This document shows, piece after piece, positions 1 through 7,305 of a stretch of 64,000 nucleotides of DNA (positions are counted from its first letter, which is position 1; the number at the start of each line of letters is the position of its first letter). The stretch is from contig NZ_JBBEOG010000012.1 in NCBI RefSeq assembly GCF_037860835.1, forward strand, positions 26,117-90,116, written 5' to 3'. Position numbers and translations under genes: made by a program. The notes below the pieces were generated by a model. It did no database searches. It had not been told where the DNA came from and saw only the letters and a program-made list of their open reading frames with translations. Source of the stretch: Aquipuribacter nitratireducens (GTDB lineage: Bacteria; Actinomycetota; Actinomycetes; Actinomycetales; JBBAYJ01).

Positions 1-547
1 CGAGGTCGCCGAGCGGGGCGTTGGGGTCGAGCGGGAGCAGGGCCGCGTTGGCGACGAGCTGGAGGGCGAGGACGGCACGCAGCCGGTCCTCGGGGGCGTC
101 GAGCTCGGCGACCACGTCGTCCAGGAGCTGCGTGGCGAGCTCGTGCAGCCGGTCGGAGCGGGGGAACTCGGCGGGGGTGCGGAGCGCCTCGAGGACGAGG
201 AGGACGACCCCCGGGTGGGCGAAGGCGACGGTGGCGACGCGGCGCAGGAAGGCCCGTCGCCCCGCGTCGCCGGTCGGCGTGGTGCCGCCGCCGCCGAGGT
301 CGACCACGTAGGCCTCGACGTGGTCGATGACGGCGTCGTACAGCGCCTGCTTGGAGGTGACGCGTCGCAGCAGGCCGGTCTTGGAGTACCCGACGGCGTC
401 GGCGACCTGCTGCACCGACGTGCCGGCGAAGCCGTGACGGGCGAAGACCTCGGCGGCGGTGTCGACGATGGCCGCGTCGATCTCCTCCTGCGAGGGGCGG
501 ACGCCGCGCCACGAACCGCGGACCGGATCGGTGTGGGTGGTGACCAT
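1..547 (-). CDS. TetR-family transcriptional regulator (3' end outside window)
   Basis: A frame open from an ATG at 547 to the window edge encodes at least 182 residues, so the C-terminal end is missing. The N-terminus has a TetR helix-turn-helix: EEIDAAIVDTAAEVFARHGF, then TSVQQVADAVGYSKTGLLRRV, then SKQALYDAVIDH (roughly residues 20-75). The rest is the divergent ligand-binding helical domain, so the ligand cannot be read. Two inverted repeats lie over and just upstream of the start codon and suggest autoregulation. The next leftward genes are a flavin reductase and a molybdo-oxidoreductase, which are possible targets. The family is clear; the ligand and regulon are not. Confidence 0.9.
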   Translation of the reverse strand, partial: MVTTHTDPVRGSWRGVRPSQEEIDAAIVDTAAEVFARHGFAGTSVQQVADAVGYSKTGLLRRVTSKQALYDAVIDHVEAYVVDLGGGGTTPTGDAGRRAFLRRVATVAFAHPGVVLLVLEALRTPAEFPRSDRLHELATQLLDDVVAELDAPEDRLRAVLALQLVANAALLPLDPNAPLGDL

Positions 548-576
548 AACGGTCACATGGTGGACCAGATCGGTCC
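540..576. promoter_or_regulatory. Tandem inverted repeats at the tetR start (candidate operator)
   Basis: GTGACC-N5-GGTCAC (540-556) overlaps the tetR ATG. GGACC-N5-GGTCC (562-576) lies just upstream. Both have the same 5-base spacer and related half-sites, as expected for two TetR dimers. No footprint data exist here; this is a sequence reading. Confidence 0.45.
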
Positions 577-605
577 GAGGTGTCGAACCGGGTGCCCCGG
601 ACGGC

Positions 606-1322
606 TCAGCCGCTCGGGCCGAACCGCTCGACGCGCACCCGGTCGGCCGGCATGCCCGCGGCGACGAGCGCCTGGCTCGCGGTCTCGGCGAAGCCGGCGG
701 ACCCGCAGACGAAGCCGGCGTCGCGCCCGTCGACGAGCGGGGCGAGGTCCGCCGCGCGCAGGCGGCCCGCCGGCCGACCCGCGGGCGAGTCCTCCTGCGA
801 CAGCGCGACGAGGGTGCAGCCGTCCAGCATCTCCTCCGCGTACGGCAGGGACGCGGCGGTCCGCGCGGCGCCGACGAGGCAGAGCAGCTCGGGCCGGCCG
901 GTGTCGCGGGCGTGACGGAGCATGGAGACCAGCGGCACGACACCGGAGCCGCCTCCGACGGCGAGCGCGGGCGTCGTCCCGTCCCACACGAACCAGCCGC
1001 CGACGGGTCCGCGGACCTCGAGCTCGTCGCCGGGCTCGAGGACGTCGGCGAGGTAGCCGGACACCTCGCCGTCGACCAGTCGCTCGACGTAGAGCTCGAC
1101 GAGGGGGTCGCCCGGGGCGGAGGCGACGGAGTAGGACCGGGAGGCGGTGTACCCGTCGGGTGCCGTCAGCCGGACGACGTAGTGCTGGCCGGGCAGGTGG
1201 CTCACCCGGTCGGCGACGTCGAGGCGCAGCCGGACCGCGGCGGGACCGGGCCGGTCCACCGCGGCGACGCGGGCGCTGCGCCAGCCGCCGGTCGGGGCGA
1301 CGGACCCGGGGGTCGGCGTCAC
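606..1322 (-). CDS. Ferredoxin-NADP reductase-like flavin oxidoreductase
   Basis: The product (238 residues from GTG 1322) has an FAD-binding barrel with a Y-x-SRSYSVAS-like motif (TASRSYSVASAPG) and a following glycine-rich stretch (SGYLADVLEPGDELEVRGPVG). The NAD(P)-binding half begins with ALAVGGGSGVVPLVSMLRHA and ends with FVCGSAGFAE. No 2Fe-2S domain is present. The GTG start sits against the TGA of the upstream molybdo-oxidoreductase gene, so the two are probably co-translated. An upstream in-frame ATG at 1361 would add 13 residues inside the previous gene. It probably passes electrons from NAD(P)H to its partner; the pairing is inferred from adjacency. Confidence 0.85.
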   Translation of the reverse strand: MTPTPGSVAPTGGWRSARVAAVDRPGPAAVRLRLDVADRVSHLPGQHYVVRLTAPDGYTASRSYSVASAPGDPLVELYVERLVDGEVSGYLADVLEPGDELEVRGPVGGWFVWDGTTPALAVGGGSGVVPLVSMLRHARDTGRPELLCLVGAARTAASLPYAEEMLDGCTLVALSQEDSPAGRPAGRLRAADLAPLVDGRDAGFVCGSAGFAETASQALVAAGMPADRVRVERFGPSG

Positions 1323-1323
1323 G

Positions 1324-1926
1324 TCAGTCGCCCTGGTAGCGCTGCTGCTGCCACGGGTCACCCCGGTCGTGGTAGCCGTAGCGCTCCCAGAAGCCGGGTT
1401 CGTCGGCGGTGAGGAGCGTGAGCCGCTCGAGCCACTTCGCGCTCTTCCAGAAGTACAGGTGGGGCACGAGCAGGCGCACGGGACCCCCGTGCGGGACCGG
1501 CAGCGGCCGCCCCTCGTGCTCCCACACGGCCCACGCCCGGCCGCCGGTGACGTCGGCCAGCGGGAGGTTCGTCGTGTACCCGGTGACGGAGCGGGCGAGG
1601 ACGTGCGTCGCCGCCGGCAGCGGCCCGGCGGCGGCGAGGAGGTGGTCGACGCGCACGCCGGTGAACGAGGTGCCGAGCTTCGACCACGTCGTCACGCAGT
1701 GGATGTCGGTGTCGACGCGCTCGACAGGCAGGGCGTGCAGCTCGTCCCACGACCAGCTCGACGGCTGCCCCACGGCACCGTCGACGACGAGGCGCCACGT
1801 CGCCAGGTCGACCCCGGGCGTCACCTCGGCCGTGAGGACGGGCCAGTCGTCACCGACGTCGTACTGGCCGGGCGGGAGACGGGGGTCGCTGCGACGGGGA
1901 CGGCCGGTGAACCCGCGGGTGGTCAC
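1324..1926 (-). CDS. Sulfite-oxidase-like molybdopterin-dependent oxidoreductase
   Basis: A 200-residue protein matching the oxidoreductase molybdopterin-binding domain of the SUOX/MsrP family. The Mo-ligating cysteine is in DIHCVTTWSKLGTSFTGV (about residues 75-92). The substrate-channel motif HGGPVRLLVPHLYFWKSAKW follows near residue 150. There is no twin-arginine signal peptide and no dimerisation domain, so it looks like a compact cytoplasmic enzyme, unlike periplasmic MsrP. It starts with GTG at 1926 and is followed without a gap by a flavin reductase. The substrate is unknown. A second, membrane-anchored relative lies at 37699-39252. Confidence 0.87.
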   Translation of the reverse strand: MTTRGFTGRPRRSDPRLPPGQYDVGDDWPVLTAEVTPGVDLATWRLVVDGAVGQPSSWSWDELHALPVERVDTDIHCVTTWSKLGTSFTGVRVDHLLAAAGPLPAATHVLARSVTGYTTNLPLADVTGGRAWAVWEHEGRPLPVPHGGPVRLLVPHLYFWKSAKWLERLTLLTADEPGFWERYGYHDRGDPWQQQRYQGD

Positions 1927-1996
1927 GGCGCAGTGTCGGCGCTCGGCCCACGTGCCGACAAGGCCCCACGCGCCCGGAGCGGGTTAGCGTGCGCCC

Positions 1997-3217
1997 GTGC
2001 CGGCCGCCCCCGCCCCGTCCCTGCCGCGGCCGGTGTGGGTGCTGGGGGCGGTCGCGTTCGTCGTCGCCCTCGGCTTCGGCGTCGTCGTCCCGGCGATCGT
2101 GCTGTTCGCCGACTCCTTCGGGGTCGGCGCCACGGCGGTCGGGCTCGCCGTCAGCGCCTTCGCGTTCTTCCGCTTCGTCACCGGGCCGCTGGGCGGCCGC
2201 CTCGTCACGCGCTTCGGGGAGCGGCCCGTCCTCGTCGTCGGCGTCCTGGTCGTCGCGGTCACGACCGGGGCCGCGGGGTTCGCGCCGTCGTTCGCCGTCT
2301 TCATCGCGCTGCGTGCGGTCGGCGGGGTCGGCTCGGCCGCCTTCACCATCGCGGCGGTCACCCTGCTGCTGCGCGTCGCACCGGAGCACGCCCGGGCCCG
2401 GGCGACGGCGACGTTCCAGGGCGGCTTCCTCCTCGGCGGCATGGTCGGCCCGGCCTTCGGTGGGCTCCTGACGGACGTGGCGGTGTGGCTGCCGTTTCTC
2501 GTGTACGCCGCGTCCCTCGTCGTCGCCGCGCTCGTCGCGCAGCTGGGGCTGCCCTCTCCCCCTCCCGCCGAGCCCGTGGCGCGGGAGGCGGTGCCGCTGC
2601 CCGAGCGCCTGCGGGCGACCCGTCGCCTGCTCGGCCACCCCGTCCTCGCCGTGGCGCTGGTCGCGAACCTCGGCGTCGGCTGGATGCTGTTCGGCGTCCG
2701 CAACTCCCTCGTCACCCTCTACGTCGTCGACATCGGCGGGACCGCGACCGTCGCGGGGGTCGTCCTGCTCCTGGGGGCGGTCGCGCAGGGTCTGACGCTG
2801 CGGTTCGCCGGCGGGCTCGCGGACACCCGCGGGCGCCGTCCGGCCCTGCTGCTCGGGTCCTGGGTGGCGGCCGGGTTCGTCGGGCTCCTCGCCGTCCCCG
2901 CGACGGGCGTGCCCGGCCTCGTCGTCGCCGCGGTCGCCATGGCCGGGTTCGGCGTCGGCGCCGCCTTCCTCGCGAGCGCACCGGGTGCCCTGGTCGCCGA
3001 CGTCGGCCGTACGGGCGGACGCGTCGCCGCCCTGCAGATGGCCAGCGACCTCGGTGCCGTCGTCGGGCCGCTCGCCGCCGGCGCGCTCGTCGACGTGAGC
3101 GGCTACCCGCTCGCCTTCGCCGTGAGCGCGTGTGTGGTCGCGGTCGCCGGCGTGGCCGCGCTCCGGATGCCGGAGACGGCGCCGTCGGTACCGGTCCGGC
3201 GCACCGACGACGCCTGA
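1997..3217 (+). CDS. MFS transporter (DHA1-like exporter)
   Basis: A 406-residue hydrophobic protein with about twelve predicted membrane segments and the usual central loop near residues 185-215. The first cytoplasmic loop contains GGRLVTRFGERPVLVVG, the family's G-x3-D/E-R-x-G-R-R-like motif A, and AGGLADTRGRRPALLLG gives the second-half copy. These mark a drug/metabolite:proton antiporter, probably an efflux pump. A TAGCGT hexamer at 1985-1990, six bases before the GTG, supports this start and a leaderless message. The substrate cannot be read. The gene ends just before a 31-bp repeat array and a strong hairpin. Confidence 0.9.
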   Translation: MPAAPAPSLPRPVWVLGAVAFVVALGFGVVVPAIVLFADSFGVGATAVGLAVSAFAFFRFVTGPLGGRLVTRFGERPVLVVGVLVVAVTTGAAGFAPSFAVFIALRAVGGVGSAAFTIAAVTLLLRVAPEHARARATATFQGGFLLGGMVGPAFGGLLTDVAVWLPFLVYAASLVVAALVAQLGLPSPPPAEPVAREAVPLPERLRATRRLLGHPVLAVALVANLGVGWMLFGVRNSLVTLYVVDIGGTATVAGVVLLLGAVAQGLTLRFAGGLADTRGRRPALLLGSWVAAGFVGLLAVPATGVPGLVVAAVAMAGFGVGAAFLASAPGALVADVGRTGGRVAALQMASDLGAVVGPLAAGALVDVSGYPLAFAVSACVVAVAGVAALRMPETAPSVPVRRTDDA

Positions 3218-3220
3218 CCC

Positions 3221-3309
3221 CGCCGACACGGACACGCAGACGGCGCGAACGTCGACAGAAACGCAGACAGACGGCGCGAACGTCGACAGAAACGCAGACA
3301 GACGGCGCC
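3221..3309. repeat. Tandem 31-bp intergenic repeat, array A
   Basis: Two identical 31-bp units (3239-3269 and 3270-3300) start with GACGGCGCGAACGTCGACAG and end with AAACGCAGACA. A degenerate partial copy lies before them and nine bases of a third after. The array fills the gap between the convergent MFS and xylanase genes. A related array with the same 31-bp period is at 21351-21440. Units touch directly with no spacers, so this is not a CRISPR. Confidence 0.85.
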
Positions 3310-3318
3310 GGGGTGGAG

Positions 3319-3356
3319 CCGGTCCCGCGCCCGGAGTGCCCCGGGCGCGGGACCGG
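3319..3356. terminator. Bidirectional hairpin terminator
   Basis: A perfect 16-bp stem (CCGGTCCCGCGCCCGG at 3319-3334, complement at 3341-3356) with a 6-base loop lies between the stops of the convergent MFS and xylanase genes. There is no long T-run, as is common in GC-rich actinobacteria. Confidence 0.75.
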
Positions 3357-3359
3357 GGA

Positions 3360-6300
3360 TCAGCGCGGGCCCCGACCCGCCGGCCCACCGCGGACGACGA
3401 CGTCGCGGTCGAGCCCGGCGACGAGGTCACCGGAGCGCACCAGCAGGGTGTGCGGTCCCTTCCGCACGTCCTGAGGCACCACCGCGGCGACCGTCGCGCT
3501 GCCGTCGGGTCCGGCCGTCACCGTCGCGACGACGACCTCGGACGGGGCCCCGCCGCGCTCGTCGCGCAGGACGACCTCGACCTCGCTGCCCGGCACGAAG
3601 CCGGACACGGAGAGGTCGAGCGTGCCGCCCGCCGCCACGAGCCACGAGCCGACCTCGACCGCGGGGTCGGGGACGAACGCCGGCCCGACGAGCTCCAGGA
3701 CGCCCCAGCGGGCAGTCGTCTGGTAGCCGGCGCCGGTCGGGTCCGCCCACGTCCGGATACCCGTGCGGGCCCCGTCCGCGGCGTCGTTCACCTGGACGTC
3801 GAAGCCGTGGAAGGTACCGAGCCCGCCGTACTCGAGGAGGCTGACCGCGGCCTCGACGACGTACCCGCCGTCGACGACCGTCGTCGCGCTCTCGAGCCGG
3901 TCGGCCTGGAAGCCCTCGTCACCGGTCCCGAACGACACGACGTTCTCCGCGCTGACGCGGACCTGCGTGTCGTCGTAGCGGTAGGGCCCGTTCTTGACGT
4001 TCCCCGCGTCGAGGAAGATCTCGACGGAGTCCTGCTGCCACGGGTCCGATCCGGTCGTGTCGACCTCGTCGTCGCTCACCTCGGCGAGCACGTAGAGGGT
4101 CTGGCCCTGCCACAGGGTGCGGACGGCGGCGGTGGCCCCGCCGGTGCCCGAGACCTGCGTGTCGGTCGTGACGACCTGGGCGTCGGACCACACGTCGTCG
4201 ACGTCGCCGTCGACGGTCGGGGCGACCGGGACGGCCTCGACGGCCTGCGTGAACGACAGCGGCTCCACGAGCGTGAGCGTGCCGAGCGCGCCCGGCTCGT
4301 TCCACGCCGTGTCGGTGCCGTCGTCGGTGACGACCGCGTCGAAGGACACGAGGTCGCCCTCCGCCGCACCGGACAGCGGCAGGTGGACGACGAGCACGTA
4401 GCCGCCGTCGACCTCCGCCGCGACCGCCCGGACGCCGGAGGCGTCGGTGGACCCGTCCCGAGCGACGACGTACGAGCTGTCGCCGACGACGAACGTCACC
4501 TCGTCCTGGGCCGACGCGGTGGTGTCGGCGACGGTGACGTAGGCGGTGAGGTGGTCCGGCTCCCAGCGCAGCTGGAAGGCCGCGACGTCCTCCACCGGCA
4601 GCAGCGGCAGGCGGTCCCAGACCGGGGAGCCGACGGCCTCGCCGTCGAGCGGCACGTCACCGGCGAAGACGAAGGCCGAGCGCTGCCGGGCGGACAGCTC
4701 CCCGTCGACGACGCCGTAGTACGCGGGCTTCGCCTGCAGGCCGTCGTCGAACAGCAGCGGGTCGCCGTTGGCCGCGCGCCAGCTGCGCCCGTCGGTCAGG
4801 CCCCAGATCGTCACCGCGTACAGCTCGTCGGCCTGCTCGCGGAAGATCCGGAAGGCGTCGCGGTAGTAGTAGCCCTGGTCGACGAGCAGCGCCTCGGTGA
4901 CCGGGGTGCCGGTCGTGACGTCGAGCTCGGTGACGACCTGGGTGAGGGGCAGGTCGTCGAAGGCGAGGATCGCGTCCTCCAGCGCCTGGACGGGCAGCGA
5001 GAGGCTGACGTGGAACTGGTGCCCCACGCCGTCGATCGGCACCTCGCGGGCGAGCAGCCGCTCCACGAGCGCCCGGTAGCGCGCCTGCTTGCCCGACAGC
5101 TCCGTGTTGTAGTCGTTGATGAAGAGGGTGACGGGGCGGTCGACGCCCTCCGCCGCGTAGACGTCGTTGAACGCCTCGTCGGCGTAGACGAACGCGAGGT
5201 CGACGAACTCCTCACCGAGGACCCGGTACCACTCGCTGCGGCGCATGCCGTCGGAGAACTCCCCGGAGTCCGAGATGACCTCGTTGACGACGTCCCAGGC
5301 GACGAGGGGGTTCCCCTCGCTGCCGAAGGGCCCGTAGTCGTCCGCCAGCGTCTCGGCGACGGAGAAGACGTGCGTCCGCATCCGCTCGCGCAGCACCTGC
5401 TTGTCGGCCTCGCTCGTCGTGAGCGGCGAGCCGTCCGCGGCCTGGAAGAACCACGCCGGCGTCTGGCTGTGCCACACGAGGACGTGGCCGTACACGCGCA
5501 GGTCCTCCTGCACGGCGAAGTCCATGATCGCCTCCGCCTGCGGGTGGAGGCGGAACGTCTCCGGCCCGCTGCCGGAGTACCAGGCCTCCGGCTTCATGTG
5601 GTTCTCGGCGCTCACCTGGTCGAAGTGCCGGGTGAGCAGCTCCGCCGCGGGGCCGGTGGTCTCGCGCTGGTCGATGGCGACCCCGACCGGCCACGGGACG
5701 GTGTCCTGGATCGGGGTGACGTCCTGGATCTCCGGCGCCTCGAGCGGGGTGATCGCGACGTCGTCGACGAGGAAGCTGCCCGCCGAGCCGTCGGGGTAGG
5801 CGGTCTCGAAGTAGACGAAGAGCGAGTCCGCGGTCGGCACCTGGTAGGTGGCGCTCACCCGGGTCCAGCCGGCCGAGGTGACGCCGGCGAACTGCCCCAC
5901 GGTGTCGAAGGAGGTGGCCCCGCCGCCGGTGCGCTGCATGCTGAGCCAGACGTCGTCCGCCGTGGCGCCGGGCGCGAAGCGCACCTGCGCGGTGATCTCG
6001 TAGGTGGTGCCCGTGGTCATGAGGCCCGTGACGTCGCGGCCGATGCCGTCGCCCTGGCTGCTGCGCCCGCTCACGAGCGCCGACCGGGTGCCGGTGGCCG
6101 CGTAGTCGGTCGTCACGGCGAGCGTCGGGTCGCCGTCGCCGTCACCGCGCGGCACCCAGCCGTCGAGACCGTCCTCGAAGGAGGTCTGCAGGCCGGGACC
6201 GACGGGACCGTCGGGGTCGCCGGAGTCCTCGGCTGCGGCGGTGACGACGACGTCGTCGACGAGCACGGTGTAGGTCGAGCCGGTGTCCTCCGTGCCGACG

Positions 6301-7235
6301 TAGAGCTGCGTCTCGGCGGGGTCGACGTCGGCGGGCAGCGTGTAGGTGCCGGTGATCGTCGTCCAGCCCGTCGCGTCGACGGTGCCGCTCGCGACCCAGG
6401 TGTAGGCCGGCTTGAGCACGAGGCGCACGCCTGCGCTGCCGCTGGCGCCCTCGGGCAGGCGGGCCCGCAGCGAGAACGCGTACTCGCGGTCGGCCTCGAG
6501 GAGGCCGAGCGGGGACTGGATGCCGTCGAAGTCCGCGGTGCGCGTGATGCTGAGGGCGCGACCGGCGCTCCCGTCGGCCCCGGCGGCGTCGACGAACGTC
6601 AGCGTCGGCGACCCGCTCTGCGTCCACGGCTCGAACGAGTCGGCGTCGAAGTCGAGGGACGTGACGGTCTCGACGTCGGGACCGGTCGGCCCGCCGGTGA
6701 TGACGACGTCGTCGACGAGGTAGTCGTAGGGCCCGGCGAGGGCGCCGGTGCCGATGTAGACGCGCTGGGTGGCGCTGTCGCCGTCGGCGGGCACGGTGTA
6801 CGTGCCGCTGACGGTCGTCCACGCGTCCGCGGTCATCGTCGAGTTGCCGACCCACGTGTAGGCGGGCTCGACGACGAGGCGGACCCCTGCGCTGCCGGCG
6901 GTGCCGGGAGCGAGCCGCACGCGCATCGAGAAGGTGTAGCTCGCGCCCGGCTCGAGGAGCCCGGGAGGGCTCTTGATGCCGTCGTAGTCGTTGACCCGGC
7001 CCGCGACGAGCAGCGCGTTGCCGCCCTCGCCGTCGTCGACGACGGACAGGGTCGCGTCCCCGTTCTGCACCCACGGTCCCGTGGTGCCGTCCTCGAAGTC
7101 GGTGCTGACGACGACGGGCTCGTCGCCCGCCGACGTGGTGCCCGCTCCTGTGGCGGGGCCCGCGAGGCCCCCCGCCACGACGAGGACGAGCAGTGCCGCC
7201 CCCCATGTCCTCACGCGTGCGCGTGACAGCTGCAT
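3360..7235 (-). CDS. Secreted multimodular GH10 endo-1,4-beta-xylanase
   Basis: This 1,291-residue exoenzyme starts with a Sec signal peptide (about residues 1-31). Three CBM4/9-type carbohydrate-binding modules follow (about 41-182, 190-333, 347-497), each beginning with a D/SFEDG- or DFDAD-like strand and ending in LVDDV. The GH10 barrel spans about 512-850; N651-E652 in WDVVNEV is the acid/base and E770 in VVTELDV the nucleophile. A CBM9-like region (about 855-995), a second CBM9 (about 1003-1185) and an Ig-like C-terminal domain (about 1195-1285) follow. No sortase anchor or S-layer domain is seen. It should hydrolyse xylan outside the cell. It is last in the leftward transporter/GH3 operon, 70 bp after GH3, with its own ribosome site (AGGGAG). 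Confidence 0.96.
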   Translation of the reverse strand: MQLSRARVRTWGAALLVLVVAGGLAGPATGAGTTSAGDEPVVVSTDFEDGTTGPWVQNGDATLSVVDDGEGGNALLVAGRVNDYDGIKSPPGLLEPGASYTFSMRVRLAPGTAGSAGVRLVVEPAYTWVGNSTMTADAWTTVSGTYTVPADGDSATQRVYIGTGALAGPYDYLVDDVVITGGPTGPDVETVTSLDFDADSFEPWTQSGSPTLTFVDAAGADGSAGRALSITRTADFDGIQSPLGLLEADREYAFSLRARLPEGASGSAGVRLVLKPAYTWVASGTVDATGWTTITGTYTLPADVDPAETQLYVGTEDTGSTYTVLVDDVVVTAAAEDSGDPDGPVGPGLQTSFEDGLDGWVPRGDGDGDPTLAVTTDYAATGTRSALVSGRSSQGDGIGRDVTGLMTTGTTYEITAQVRFAPGATADDVWLSMQRTGGGATSFDTVGQFAGVTSAGWTRVSATYQVPTADSLFVYFETAYPDGSAGSFLVDDVAITPLEAPEIQDVTPIQDTVPWPVGVAIDQRETTGPAAELLTRHFDQVSAENHMKPEAWYSGSGPETFRLHPQAEAIMDFAVQEDLRVYGHVLVWHSQTPAWFFQAADGSPLTTSEADKQVLRERMRTHVFSVAETLADDYGPFGSEGNPLVAWDVVNEVISDSGEFSDGMRRSEWYRVLGEEFVDLAFVYADEAFNDVYAAEGVDRPVTLFINDYNTELSGKQARYRALVERLLAREVPIDGVGHQFHVSLSLPVQALEDAILAFDDLPLTQVVTELDVTTGTPVTEALLVDQGYYYRDAFRIFREQADELYAVTIWGLTDGRSWRAANGDPLLFDDGLQAKPAYYGVVDGELSARQRSAFVFAGDVPLDGEAVGSPVWDRLPLLPVEDVAAFQLRWEPDHLTAYVTVADTTASAQDEVTFVVGDSSYVVARDGSTDASGVRAVAAEVDGGYVLVVHLPLSGAAEGDLVSFDAVVTDDGTDTAWNEPGALGTLTLVEPLSFTQAVEAVPVAPTVDGDVDDVWSDAQVVTTDTQVSGTGGATAAVRTLWQGQTLYVLAEVSDDEVDTTGSDPWQQDSVEIFLDAGNVKNGPYRYDDTQVRVSAENVVSFGTGDEGFQADRLESATTVVDGGYVVEAAVSLLEYGGLGTFHGFDVQVNDAADGARTGIRTWADPTGAGYQTTARWGVLELVGPAFVPDPAVEVGSWLVAAGGTLDLSVSGFVPGSEVEVVLRDERGGAPSEVVVATVTAGPDGSATVAAVVPQDVRKGPHTLLVRSGDLVAGLDRDVVVRGGPAGRGPR

Positions 7236-7305
7236 CGATCGCTCCCTTGCGACTCGGTACCGGTTCCGCCGTTGGTGGTGCTGGTGCTGGTCCCGCTTCC
7301 CTGGC

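Noticed and set aside
3221..3309. 31-bp repeats as a CRISPR array
   Set aside because: Units touch with no spacers, there are only two to three copies, and no cas genes are present.
3132..7226. A 1,364-residue open frame on the plus strand opposite the secreted xylanase
   Set aside because: Val/Asp/Arg/Gly-rich with no domain; a mirror of the GC-rich codon pattern of the real gene on the other strand.
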